Of a stretch of DNA of 64,000 bases, positions 50,785 through 61,735 are shown one piece after another. This DNA comes from Phymatolithon calcareum (Eukaryota > Rhodophyta > Florideophyceae > Hapalidiales): the NCBI GenBank assembly GCA_977006965.1, contig OZ345352.1, forward strand, positions 2,108,001 through 2,172,000. Direction: 5' to 3'. A program made the position numbers and the translations under genes. Below the pieces are notes generated by a model that saw only the letters and a list, made by a program, of their open reading frames with translations, was not told the DNA's origin and did no database searches. The first letter of the stretch is position 1. Each line of letters opens with the position of its first letter.

Positions 50785-53191
50785 GGGATATTTGATGATT
50801 TTATTTTTGAGAGCTCCCAAAGCCTCACCTTGGAGTAACGGGGCAGCTCTTGCATAATCTCTACGCTATAGTCATCTGGCTGCTCAAAACGTTCTTGATT
50901 CGTAATTCTCTCCCAACAAGAGCTCCTGTAAGTCTCTTGCACTCAAACTCAATTTCTGTACTCATCTTCGATGACGCTAGAGTACGTTGTAAGGCGACTA
51001 GTTCGACCACCGCGGTAATCCCACAGTACGCACCCAACACTGATTTCCTCCAAAGGGGTGCTCGGTTGAATGTCAACCTTAGGCACCTTAAACGTGTTGT
51101 TCTTTCTCCTATGTAAAGGATCCCTGGTAGCTTGCCTTCAATAGGAATCTTCATTGACCTGCCTTCTTCTTCCTTTTCCCATACCTTAATTGTTTCTTCT
51201 CTCCTCGTCTTCTTCGTGACAGATCCCTCCTGGGCTTTCTGAAGGGCTTGTCGCAAGTCTTCATACATCTTGAGATATTCAATATCCTTCATTGCTTCCT
51301 TTACGTCCTCATCTCTTCCAACGTACTCTTCTGTTTCTTCAAGGCGCTTTTTGTGCCTTACCAGGCTTAATGCAAACCTTTCTGCTTGATGACGTCTCCT
51401 CATCTTTGGTGGTCCCAGCCGGCACAGAACTCGCATTCGGTCCCGGCGGTGTTCGGCATACTTTCCGAAAACATTTTTGTAGAACAAGCCCTCTGCCGAC
51501 TCGATTGCCGAGAGCAATCGATTTGTCATTGGAGTAACGTGTAACGCATACTCCCATTTCGGGATAATTAGCGACTTAAAGATCCTGATGCATGTCTCCG
51601 GTTTGAATCCTCGAACATTCACTCCAAGCTCCCGCAGCTTATGTATGCATCCTGCAGCATTTCGAACTCTTGCTATGGCCGTGTCATCCGTAACACCCTT
51701 GTTATTCATGCTTACCCCAAGATACGAGAGTCTCCAGGCTTGATATAGTTCTCGTCCTGCCAAGTAAAACGTGTGCTTCTGAAGTCCTTTGTACTTAAGA
51801 ACTTCGCTTTTTCCTGGTTTTGTGTTCCATTTCATGCCATTTTCGCTTGCCCAACTGGTCGCTATATCAAGAAGTTTCTGCATTCCTCGTCCTGTCTTCG
51901 CTTGAAGCTGGACATCATCTGCGAACAATTGCACAGGACTTTCTGAAACGTTCCTGTCTGTCTTGGAGACGGCTTCTGCGAATGTGTCCATGAATATATT
52001 GTATAGGCATGGACTAAGCGGGGAACCTTGAGGTACTCCTCGGTCGATGATACACCACGTTTCTGTCTCGTCTCCAGCTGATGTGACCCACGATGGTTTT
52101 AACAGGTACGCAACCATCCTTGCTATCTCTTGGGGAAGTTTCTCCTTCAGCCTCTTCATGAGGATATCCCTGGGCACACTATCGTATGCTGCGGATAGGT
52201 CAAGAACTGCCATGAACGGATGGCCCTTTTTCATTGAACTTTTTGCCCGGAGTATAGCGAGATAAGTGCTTCTGTCTTTCCGAAAACCCAGCTGAACCTT
52301 ATTGAAGCGATAGTTCTCGCGTATGTATGCATCTAGAGCTGAGTCGATGATTTTCCTGGCTTGACTTAAAAGAGATATGGGCCTGTAGTTTGCTGCTACA
52401 TGAGCTGGGCCTTTCTTGTATAAGGGAATCAGAGTTGCTTGGCGCCATGCCCGAGGAAGACATTTGAGTCTCCCGCATGTTTCCCATAATGCTAGTATTA
52501 TTTCGAGCCCCGCTTCTTTGTTCGCGTGCAACATTTCGACCGCAATTCCGTCTGGACCTACCGCCTTCCCCTTCGGTGCTCTGTTGAATGCTCTTGCGAT
52601 GTGCCGCTTCATTGCCCTATTGAGTGCAAACGTACGCAACGGCATATTCCAGTCTTCTTCCGCCTTACAAACACTTGAGATGTATGCTGAGAATTTGCTT
52701 GGGTGCACAGGAGCCCCGAGAGCTTTGTTTGTTCCTTTCCTCCGTGCTTTTGATTTCATGATCTTGCTTGTGGTGTTCGCCGCCTCGCTCGGCCCCATTT
52801 TCTCAACCTCATGAAGATATCTTTCAAATTGGTCGCATTTGGCTTTTCTCACCTTCTTCTTTAACAGCATTTTCACCTCTCGGAGGGCTTCTTTGTCACT
52901 TTCGAGGCCTGTTCTCCTGTAAGTCTTATAATGCCGGGTTCGTTTCTTGGCCAGATTGTCGAGCTCCTTGTTCCAAAAACTTTTAAATCTCGGGGGCCTC
53001 GGCTTAGACGATGTCCACGGCTCCTTCAGCTTTTTCAGAAAAAGTTCATACCAGTTGTTCAACTCCCGTTTGTCAGTACAGGTATGCAGCTGCTCTATCA
53101 TGCCCGGTACCCATTTCGACATTTCTTCTCTGGCCTTCGTTGTTCTTGTCAGGCTTCGCCTGGCAGTTTTTGAGATAACCTTCTTTCTTCG
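50785..53191 (-). mobile_element. family A non-LTR retrotransposon, youngest copy
   Basis: TCAGTTTATTACAG is duplicated perfectly at 50771-50784 and 53192-53205. Copy 1 shows the empty site (CATTCAGTTTATTACAGACC near 22670). The element is 2407 bp, 5'-truncated, and its 3' end on minus is ...ATCATCAAATATCCC, without any A-tail. An AAAAATAAAAT stretch lies about 15 bp before the end. Confidence 0.95.
50861..53191 (-). CDS. family A reverse transcriptase, 5'-partial, uninterrupted
   Basis: The frame is open from the truncation point (53191) to the stop at 50861, 776 codons; the first ATG gives 753 residues. Relative to that ATG: linker with helices 1-175, AVGPDGIAVEML (about 187-198), NYRPISLLSQ (245-254), QLGFRKDRST (277-286), LDLSAAYDSVP (307-317), RGVPQGSPLSPCLYN (361-375), catalytic FADD (400-403), KPGKSEVLKY (436-445), RLSYLGVSMN (464-473), WEYALHVTPMTN, and a ~200-residue charged C-terminal domain with RTTRLRCLRLTFNRAP. 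An upstream apurinic endonuclease, usual in such elements, is absent through truncation. No zinc knuckle seen. In a complete element the enzyme reverse transcribes its RNA at the target nick. This is the reference copy for family A in the window. Confidence 0.92.
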   Translation of the reverse strand, partial: RRKKVISKTARRSLTRTTKAREEMSKWVPGMIEQLHTCTDKRELNNWYELFLKKLKEPWTSSKPRPPRFKSFWNKELDNLAKKRTRHYKTYRRTGLESDKEALREVKMLLKKKVRKAKCDQFERYLHEVEKMGPSEAANTTSKIMKSKARRKGTNKALGAPVHPSKFSAYISSVCKAEEDWNMPLRTFALNRAMKRHIARAFNRAPKGKAVGPDGIAVEMLHANKEAGLEIILALWETCGRLKCLPRAWRQATLIPLYKKGPAHVAANYRPISLLSQARKIIDSALDAYIRENYRFNKVQLGFRKDRSTYLAILRAKSSMKKGHPFMAVLDLSAAYDSVPRDILMKRLKEKLPQEIARMVAYLLKPSWVTSAGDETETWCIIDRGVPQGSPLSPCLYNIFMDTFAEAVSKTDRNVSESPVQLFADDVQLQAKTGRGMQKLLDIATSWASENGMKWNTKPGKSEVLKYKGLQKHTFYLAGRELYQAWRLSYLGVSMNNKGVTDDTAIARVRNAAGCIHKLRELGVNVRGFKPETCIRIFKSLIIPKWEYALHVTPMTNRLLSAIESAEGLFYKNVFGKYAEHRRDRMRVLCRLGPPKMRRRHQAERFALSLVRHKKRLEETEEYVGRDEDVKEAMKDIEYLKMYEDLRQALQKAQEGSVTKKTRREETIKVWEKEEEGRSMKIPIEGKLPGILYIGERTTRLRCLRLTFNRAPLWRKSVLGAYCGITAVVELVALQRTLASSKMSTEIEFECKRLTGALVGRELRIKNVLSSQMTIA

Positions 53192-53205
53192 TCAGTTTAT
53201 TACAG

Positions 53206-54867
53206 ACCATGTGCTGGCATCCCACATCAAAAACTATTTCAGAGTAAACGAGTCTAGGCTCCTTGCAGTACTCGATTCCCTACGAAATGCAGTTCCAATT
53301 ACGTTGAATTATTGGTAAGGAACAATGGGTCCTCACTTGGGGATAACCGGTACGCTACTAATACAACTGTTGTAGTAAAACAGAATTTTCCAGTTTGTCT
53401 TGGTCTGATTTGCACAGTATTGCATTGGTAGCGTTGGCGATTTGTTCTTCCTCAAGTATCCGTTCGTGTTTCAGAATACTATAGTATTCTGGAGAGTGTT
53501 CCCATTGCCCGTGCTCCTTGATTGGTCATTGTTTACGAAACGCATATTATTACAACGCAGAAGGACGAAAGGTGGAGTTTCATGAGAAACTGCTAAGTGT
53601 TCTGCTGTATAGATGAGAGTACACCGCGCATGAAGTCAGCTGCTCTTCTCACTTTTAAGAGGTAGCGGAAAATTTCAGCTATACAAACCATGCTTCTCGT
53701 CTTATTCTCGAAAACATAGGGGCGCTTTGAGAAGTCACGAGCTCTTCAAAGATCGAAGTGAAACCTTATCGAGCACTGTGTAGAATACAGCAATTCACAG
53801 GAGTACGTACAACGTCTGACTTACCAATTCCGTGGTCGGAATGTGCCATTCACCATATCTCAGCCCATGGAAGTCAATCAGTTTCAGCCAACAGACTATT
53901 GGCGCATGTGAATTGGTAGAACAAGTGGACGAGCAACAGTGGCAAAGCCGCTGTAGGTAGTACTTGTGCTTCATTGCTGTTGTCAAATTGCCCTTCACTC
54001 TCTGCCGAGCAGTCGATAGCAGAACTGACGAACTGACATTGAGCAGTGAATTGGGTGTACTCGCCACCGTGGCGCCATTCAATTGGCTACAAATGGTGGC
54101 AACAGAAAGTATCCAGCCCACTGGGGGGACACGCCCCCGGGTCACAGTGACTGCGTCTGCGAGAAACTCTACATTTTCAGATTCGCGGTTGATAGTTCGC
54201 ACCGCGCTGCTATTCTTTCGCTCTCACGCTACTTTTTTGAATCAATCCAAACTCCCCGAACTGCCGATCAACACGTCTGGATTTTTGAATTTGGGGAGGG
54301 GGATACGTAAGGCTTTTTCAAAAGCTCCCATCGCCTCACCTAGGTCTTGTCACTCATGACCTCCTTGATTCTTATACCAAGTGCATGTAATTTGGGGAAC
54401 GATGCCCACTGCGAAATGCTTTGTACACTGAAACGAAATTACGGTACTTCCGTTAAGGTTTGTTCGTTAATTTTTTGGAAATAATAGTTCCAACAGGACG
54501 TAAAAACTTAAACTTCTGATATTCCCCTTCGCCGTTAAAGAACAATGCCGCATTGCGAGTTCTGAGATGGGGCAAATTCTCCAGTTCTAAAATAATTATT
54601 TCCATATACACATCGATATTGATTCATGCGCACTAGCTTCGGAAGATCAACTCACTCTTCCTCATGTGGAGCGCCCGCACGACAAGAGCTATATTCCCTT
54701 GCCGCATCTCCATCGCAATTAGTATATTAAGGTCGCCTCAAGGGTGTTGATGTATAGCGCACAAACCGGCCGATCACGCGTACTATTCGATCCCCGTCCA
54801 TTGTCTTGCCTTCACGCCCGAATGATCCTTGGCGGAGACAAGTCTTGAAGCTGCAGATGGATTCGAA
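53206..54867. other. unassigned sequence matching 22685-24778
   Basis: Contains the weak minus frame 53795-54202 (see 22318-23915). A GAGGGGGATACGTAAGGC and AAAGCTCCCATCGCCTCACC block at about 54295 (and 23757) is an old family A 3' end on minus, only about 60 bp long. The 49 bp motif occurs once here. Confidence 0.35.
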
Positions 54868-55194
54868 TTACGTTTCATCAGTTACGAAAGTACCCAGAAT
54901 TAGATCAAGTTCAGGAAGATCTTCGAGGACCCCTAGATGTTGAGTATTGCTAGTGTCGCTCGAAAACTTGCAACAGACTAAAGAAAAGAAACATGACTCT
55001 GAATGGACAAGTGATCGGGTTTGCGTCGATGAGGCAATATTTTTGTGGAGTTGATAGTTGAGAAACGCGGCGATGTCCCGTAAGGCTTTCCTGTTCTTGA
55101 CATGAATAAGCTTAATGTCGTGCAGATGCATTTTTATCCCAAATCGCTGCACCTTTAGCTCAAATGTTTTTGTGTCAGTAAGTTTTTTTCTCAT
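54868..55194 (-). CDS. hypothetical 108-codon frame, copy 2
   Basis: Counterpart of 24779-25105 with nine replacements (for example L to Q, L to P, K to E). No family recognised; may be a chance frame. Confidence 0.2.
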   Translation of the reverse strand: MRKKLTDTKTFELKVQRFGIKMHLHDIKLIHVKNRKALRDIAAFLNYQLHKNIASSTQTRSLVHSESCFFSLVCCKFSSDTSNTQHLGVLEDLPELDLILGTFVTDET

Positions 55195-55767
55195 GTGCCG
55201 TGTTTTGCAAACCCTGCCAACCGAATTTTATTTTTCACCTGGGTTATCCTTTCGCGTGAAGTGACCTGTTTCTGCTTGTCTAAACACTGGGATAAAACGC
55301 AGTTTAATTCTAAAGCTAAGTCTTTCGTATTTCATGTAATTGTATTGTATGATATGTGACTCTGTTGTAAGACAACGTGACTCTTGAGGGCGAGTCCCTG
55401 CATTAGGGACCAGGCGATATACTTGACTGAACAAGTTATGAAAGCTGCTCCCGTACAGACTTAAGAGTGTTACTGAGGACTTTCAATTAAACTACTAAAC
55501 GTTTGCTTAAAAAGACTCCTGTGGGTCATGGAAGTGCAGCGACGGAAGATTTGGCGCACATTGGAATGTTCAGCGGAACGTAAAATCCCTCGGTGCAGTG
55601 TTTAGTATGATGCTGGCAACAGCGAAAGACTTTATGTATTATCAAGTGTCAGATTGGAGGTACTCTGAAAATAGCGGCGGAGAAAGAAGACAAAGGTGTC
55701 TCTGTGAATAAAAGAAGTTAGGTGAGGCGACAAATAATAAGACAAGCATGTAGCAGGGAAGCGAAAA

Positions 55768-55893
55768 ATGGACTTGACAGAGGGAGATATTCTTGACCTC
55801 GGGCACGTTTGCAACTTGTTCTTGGGTATACACTCCCCGGAGAGTGCGTGGGAGACAGCAGAGAGCTGCATCACAGAAATATACTGCAGTTGA
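55768..55893 (+). CDS. hypothetical 41-residue acidic peptide, copy 2
   Basis: Counterpart of 25678-25803: MDLTEGDILDLGHVCNLFLG ... CITEIYCS. The frame is intact. No family recognised. Confidence 0.2.
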   Translation: MDLTEGDILDLGHVCNLFLGIHSPESAWETAESCITEIYCS

Positions 55894-58117
55894 TAATGTT
55901 GAAATGTCGATACACGAGATATGTGCTTTAACAGCAGACGATGATGCGAATTCCCACGCATTGCGAGTAGAGAAGGCCTTGTGGTCAAATACGTATGACG
56001 TGTGAACGAAGCTTGCTTCTCACCGCTTCTCAGGAAAAGTTTTTATATATTGCAACTAGATTCATCACCACTATGTTGTCCGTATGCTCTTGGCACAGTT
56101 CCAAACAACGACGATCATTCGATCGCACGAAAGCGAGTACTCAGAAGATGAGTTGGCATTTGATAAGCAAAATGCAAAAAGCTGAATGGAAATTCGGATT
56201 TTCTGCCTACTGAGGCTCACCTATACCCGCATAAATTTGTTTTGTTTGGTTCGGGCTGCAGTCATAACGTCAACTGCATCAGCAAACCAAAATGCACCAT
56301 CTGTTGCGACAGGATGACAGCAATCTTAGAGTTCACAGGGAGTAAAATAGTTCGGAGAGCTGGAAATTTTGACTGTACATAACAGTGCGCTGCCATCAAT
56401 GAGTGCGATATATATTGTATTTCTGAGGGGAGTTCAAGGGCCATGTGTACTGAGTACGAACAAATTTGTACTGCAACAAGGATAACAGATTTTGAACGAA
56501 CTGAACATTGACCATGGAGCGCTCTGCGGCATGCATCGTTCCCTTGAGATACTTTGGTCAGGTGAACGCGTCCCAGTGTTCGTCGGCATTTGTGCAACGT
56601 AGAAATCGAATAGACTTCGTCGCTTATGTCCTCGTCACTAAATCCATCTTCTTGGTACAGTCACGAGCCGCTTTTGGGATGATCTTCAGTGCATCATATC
56701 ATGGCCGTATTTCTGTCAAATGGTATAAATGTTCTGCAAAATGATTCGTTGTTCTAAAAACCATTAAAAAAGTCATAAGTCAACTATATCATTTTCAATT
56801 GGTCAACGAACTATGGATGAAGAGGAGAAGCCCCCTACACTAAAACATGTATGTTGTTATGGCTCATGGCGCGAAGGTCTGTTAGAAATGCACTGCGAAT
56901 ACCAAAATTCGACTCTACCAATATTTGAAGATCGGAGCTCATCCGTTCCTCCGGGAATGGAGCATGTAATTTAAGTTTCCGCTCGCGTCCAAGGATCCAA
57001 ATAATTTCACGTTTTGAGCAGCTAAAGCCACACCCTGGTCGCATTCTGATGTAGATTGAAGTCGTAATGCATGTGTTTGAGATAAGTCATTGTTTTCAGT
57101 ACTGATCTAAAGCGCATATAAACAGTGTATTATCTTCGTATCCTTACACCGGATTAGCACTTATCGGGAATTATGTGGCGGGCGCAATATTGTGATAAAT
57201 ATCAGATTTGCCAGAAATCTATGAATCCGGAATCCACAAGCAGAATCGTCTCAGTTGCGCTCTCATTTATGGCCTTCGCATCGGCAATACCTCTGGAACC
57301 AATACGCCGCGACATCCAGATAGGAAGCAAAAACACGCGAACCCAGTTATTCGAAAATGGGAACCACCTCTCATATGAGCACTTTTCTATATTAAGCCAG
57401 AGTCACTGCAGTCCCTTTTTCTCTCGTTTTACGTCATTTTTGCTACTGTTTAGGTAGCTAGCTGCTATGTGGGCGATTTCTTTCGCGCATGGTGCAACTC
57501 GCAAATCCTTACATTAAAGCTTTATAGAGAACTCCAGGGATTAGTAGAACACATTCACGGTGATGACGGAGTGATGGCCATGTTTCTCTATTAGCTTTAA
57601 AGTGTTGGAGTCGAAAAGAGAATAATGCATTAAGAGGCGAGAAAGAAAGACAACAGTTTTCTCCGTGACATCATAAGTTATCATATTTCAACCGTACAGT
57701 GACCTGGTCAATAGTGTGAGATATTCTGACGCTTTCTAACAATCTCGAAGGTGTAAACACAAATGTATTACTGAGACGAATAGAACAAGTTATACTATGT
57801 TGGATTTAAGAATAGAACTATGGCTACATTTTGTGTCACGTCGGCAAGAGTTTAGAAAGAAGTCCAACACTTCTGACTCCGACCCAAGTTGTAACTCATT
57901 TGCCAGTGCCACCTCTCAGGATCGTTTCCACGGTGCTCAATCCATCTCCAGCGAAGAGGCGAATCCTCTTCCATGCTTAAAGGGTTCAAAAACATTGCAT
58001 TATTACATACTGATTTGATCCCACAACGATGAGCACGTGGATTTCCAGAGAGCGCACAACAATGTTGCAGAGTGATATATGTGAGAGATGCGATGTTTTG
58101 GAAGTCACTATCGCATG

Positions 58118-58124
58118 TATATAA
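58118..58124 (+). promoter_or_regulatory. TATA box, unit P in copy 2
   Basis: TATATAA, 194 bp before the ATG at 58312. Confidence 0.5.
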
Positions 58125-58311
58125 GCACCATCTTCTCCCCAAAAGAGTTTGCTCAGCTCAGAAATCAAGCTCGTAGTCCGTCTCATCACCCGCCTTAACT
58201 TTCTTGCACCCCTAGCCGCCAAAGCACTAGCCCATTCAAATAAGCACTCTTCGGTTATCCGTTACCCGCTTCCGCTGAAGTCTTCGACTCCGTAGTCTTT
58301 GATATTCAACA

Positions 58312-58500
58312 ATGCAGCGCCGTAACCCGCCTATTTCTTCATCGTCGAAACCACCGAATGATTTGGAATTGCCCAAGACTGTAGCAGAAGCGCGGCGGAG
58401 AGGTCGTGCTGGTCGGTCGGCATCGCGTGGCCTGCCGAAGACTCCGTACAATCCGCCGCTGAAAGGAGGAGACGTTCCGCTGATGAAACATTCTCGATAA
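58312..58500 (+). CDS. small proline-rich basic protein, 62 residues (copy 2)
   Basis: Same length and layout as the 28092 copy. Differences: three replacements (K to N at residue 16, P to A at 25, P to L at 56, within the core's VPPM) and three silent changes. Past the TAA the frame continues GSLADQHRTG to a TGA. The P to L change shows that this copy has begun to vary in the conserved core. Leader and TATA spacing are kept. Confidence 0.45.
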   Translation: MQRRNPPISSSSKPPNDLELPKTVAEARRRGRAGRSASRGLPKTPYNPPLKGGDVPLMKHSR

Positions 58501-59083
58501 GGAAGCCTGGCGGATCAGCACCGAACAGGATGAATGTAAGAAATGTATCTCCATGGTTTTAACTATAATGAATTCCCTGCGACTACTAAGTTTGTTGCTC
58601 AAGCTCGCGCTTTGATTTTCGATTGATTCATATACGTACTGCTAGAAAATTAGTGGCACAGCTGTACGTACGACTGTTGCTCCATCACTAAACTGAGAAA
58701 ATAATTGTATTGCTTATCCCTCCGACTCTGTGATTGTAGTGGGCATTCTTTTTCTAAGCAACTATTTAGTTTTTTATTCAAAAGACCCCAGTAAAACTCC
58801 TAAGACTGCACCAGAACTCAAGGAGCACACTCCATAACCTTACGGGAACACAGGCATACACGGAGATTAAGTGCATATACAAGGCTTCTTCGTGAGGGGT
58901 TGGGTCAGTCTCGGCGAGAGCAGCGTACGCGTCGTAGTGACGCGCGGTAAAGAACAGCGAAACGAAAAGAACGAAAAAAGAACGTAGGAGTAGGCGAGGA
59001 CGGTGGAACAAGGTAGACGGAGATAGGCGCGACTCGCCAGAAGATGAGTCGATGTACGGATGAAGATATCTCGGCATCCTTGC

Positions 59084-59190
59084 AGGGGGGGAGAATTGTA
59101 TGCTTTTACTTCAGAAGCCCTCAAGACGGGCACACGACAACACTAGAGCAGCTTCGCATTGCGCTGTAAACCTTCCGGGGAAGACTACAA
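59084..59190 (-). mobile_element. family E tail (copy 2 of the ancestral insertion)
   Basis: Eight G on plus then AGAATTGTATGCTTTTACTT. Same site as 29242. Confidence 0.6.
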
Positions 59191-59269
59191 TGTATGGCCT
59201 CCATTATCGTATTGGCGGAAAGAGGTGGCGAGGGTTGTGTTGTCACAGCATGGGGATACCGAAGGGATT

Positions 59270-60070
59270 GTTTAAACGCTCCCAGTGCCTCACCTACGCG
59301 TAGCAATTCTCGCTTTTGGAACAGTTTTGTATCGTAGCGTAGTCTGGTCATTCATGACCTCCTTGATTCATATTTTTCTACGAACAAGTGCACATGTGAG
59401 TCGCCTGCACCTGTCGTCCACACCAGTGCTCATCTGTGATGATGGTAAAATGCGTTGGAGCAGAACCAGCTCAATTTCCGCTGTAATACCAGAGCACTCA
59501 CCTAGTATTAAAGTCGCCCTCAAGCATCTCAGCCGTGTCTTTCTCTCACTTAAGCAGAGGATCCCTAGTAGTTTTGGTCGATTCAATGAGAATCGTCACT
59601 GATATTCCATTTTCTTCCTTTAGTAGAAAACTCTGCTTTAGACAGAATCAATCCAAACCTCTAGGCACTAGGAAAGTTGCCCCAAGCGTCAGCAGATGCG
59701 TTCTTTACTTTCAAAGAAAAATCTACCTTTCCTCTTCTTCTTCCTGTTGTAGACATACAATGATGCAGTGGCCCATACTTCGATTTTTTCTGTTCGTCAG
59801 TTTTTCTTCGATACTGCTACCTGTTTCGCGTTTTCTAAGGCTAATTCTAAATCGTCATATTCCTCGTGGCACTCAAAGTCTTACGTTGCTTCCACTATGT
59901 CCTCCTCTCTACCAGAATAATATTATTTCTCTTCAAGGCGCTTCTTAAGGCGTAGCAGAAGCAAGGAGAACCTTTTCGCTTGATGTCTCTTCTTATCTCT
60001 GGTGGTTCAAGTCGAGACAGGACTAGCATTCGGCCGTGTCAGTGCTCTGTATACTTTCCAAAGACATGCT
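59270..60070 (-). pseudogene. family A non-LTR remnant, copy 2
   Basis: Counterpart of 29425-30240. The frame 59368-59586 reads RLRCLRATLILGECSGITAE. The interrupting plus-strand family D tail (GTTGCCCCAAGCGTCAGCAG, about 59670-59745) here keeps its TCTTCTTCTTCC end, which copy 1 has lost. Confidence 0.6.
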
Positions 60071-60372
60071 TGATAAATAATTTTTATGCAGATTAAATAG
60101 CCCAACTGTAGCAGCATCACATTACCCTTGCTGTAATGCAAATGATGAATTCGCCATTTCTTATGTATAGGAAGATGCGGTTCATTGAAACGTCTTCCGG
60201 ATCATTCTCACCTGCTGTTCTAATCATAAAACCACAGTAATCCACAACTAATGTTCATACTTGTGTACAAGCGTACAGCGTGTGCGTATTCTCTTTGGTC
60301 TCTAGTTCGATAAAGTAAGCATTTTTCGAAGGAGTAGAAATGGTAGATATGTAGAAAAGAAGGTTGTAACGT

Positions 60373-60822
60373 GTAACGCCTCACGGCGTGTCAGGGTGAA
60401 GGAAAAGATGGGAACGATGGAATCGTTGAGAACAGGAGAGGTTGAGAGGCTAGGTCGCCATGCGGTTTTCTCTCTCCGATGGCGCTGTCTATATTGTGTT
60501 TAAGTAGTAATCCGCTCGATTACCAATGCGGCAAAGGCAGGACGAAGACCCCAGTGTTCTGGTAATCACAAGATATGCAAAAACCAACACCTGGATCCCG
60601 GCTTACCAGTAACTCCGGTAGGCCTTCTCTTCTGCGAGGACCTTCCGGTACCCACACGGAAGAGTCGTCTACTGGCAGGGATAGCGGTGCCCAGGAAGGG
60701 TCACTACAATCGATATCCCTAGATGTCAGCTTAGGGACAGCGAAGGTATAGCGTCAACGTCCCTTCAGCCGATCACGAGTTCTCTCGTGCTGTCTCGGCG
60801 TGTGAAAGAGCAGGGTATTAAA
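60373..60822. mobile_element. 450 bp insertion of unknown class with AACGT duplication
   Basis: AACGT lies at 60368-60372 and 60823-60827. Copy 1 has the empty site (TTGTAACGTCTGAATCGG at about 30501). The insert starts GTAACGCCTCACGGCGTG, containing a small CGCC/GGCG hairpin, and ends GGTATTAAA. If the first base is taken as the preceding T (TGTAACGCC...), it looks like an LTR start, but the right end lacks CA. No inverted terminal repeats or coding sequence. Confidence 0.7.
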
Positions 60823-60917
60823 AACGTCTGAATCGGACAAATAGAATGAAGGTCATGACGAACGACAACAGCATTAAGACCGGCTCTGAGATGTACATAT
60901 CCTTGCACTCATACATA

Positions 60918-61032
60918 CCGGGGGGGGGGGGAATTGTAGGTTTTTATTTAGAAGCCCTCAACGCCGGCACACGCCGACACCAGAGCAGCTTCGCATTGCC
61001 CTGTAACGACGACTACAGCATATCTCTTCCTC
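60918..61032 (-). mobile_element. 115 bp family E tail insertion, C-tract of 12
   Basis: TCATACATA (60909-60917) and TCATATATA (61033-61041) form a 9 bp duplication with one mismatch. Copy 1 has the empty site (ACTCATACATACGTCTGG near 30590). On plus the insert begins CC then twelve G, AATTGTAGGTTTTTATTT and AGAAGCCCTCAACGCCGG. It independently places the C-tract at the very 3' end. Confidence 0.85.
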
Positions 61033-61186
61033 TCATATATATGTCTGGACCTATAAAGGGAGGCAGGACATCACTGCCCAGCCGCTTAAACAAGCCTTTT
61101 CAATGAGTACATTAAATTCTTACAAGCACTTCACCTCAGAAGTTTGCTTGAATGGAGCAATGTCCGGTCGGGCGATAGACGTTAAA

Positions 61187-61301
61187 TACGAATCAAGGAT
61201 ATACTGAATAGTCAAACTAGGTTAGCTTACAAAATCGTGCGAAAGCGGCCCTGTTACTCTTGAAGAGAGGCCTTGGGAGCTTTTAAAATAAATCAACACA
61301 T
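61187..61301 (+). mobile_element. 115 bp family A tail insertion
   Basis: TAAA flanks both sides (61183-61186, 61302-61305). Copy 1 has the empty site (GATAGACTTTAAAATCAATT near 30720). The insert contains GGGAGCTTTTAAAATAAATC and ends CACATATCTCTCC, a pyrimidine end. It matches the 3' part of the A copy at 40503-40620. Confidence 0.8.
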
Positions 61302-61356
61302 ATCTCTCCTAAAATCAATTTCGGGCCGATACAATTCGCTTTCCAGACACTGTTGC

Positions 61357-61735
61357 AGACTGGAAGATAACGGGTATATGGGGATAAATCTCATTATGTT
61401 TTTCTGAAAGCTCACAGCGCTTTGCTGAATTGAATTATATACTTGTGTAAAATTCTCGGCAGCAAGACGCTGCGTGTGCTTCTCACGTCATGTGAGACGA
61501 TCAGTTGTCGATTATATGCGAAAATAATCGGATCTGCACTTGAATATCCGTTCCGTACTGAACGAGGAAAGCCATTGCTTTTGGTGTGGAAACGGCGAGT
61601 CATTCGGAAGGAGAATTCCGCCACGTGGCCTTTTGTAACGGACGTCCAAAAAAGGCTGAAATTTATGAAAGAGAAAACTACAATAACAAAGGACGAGAAA
61701 CTATTTCCGCGGAAGAGACAGAATAAAATGCAAAA
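61357..61735. other. segment present only in copy 2, bounded by TGCA
   Basis: Copy 1 reads CACTGTTGCAAAAGCAC where copy 2 has about 380 bp between TTGCA and ATGCA. A plus frame (61443-61772) spans it but shows no known motif. It may be a deletion in copy 1 at a TGCA microhomology or an insertion here. Confidence 0.5.

Noticed and set aside
60373-60822. DNA transposon
   Set aside because: No terminal inverted repeats could be found; class left open.
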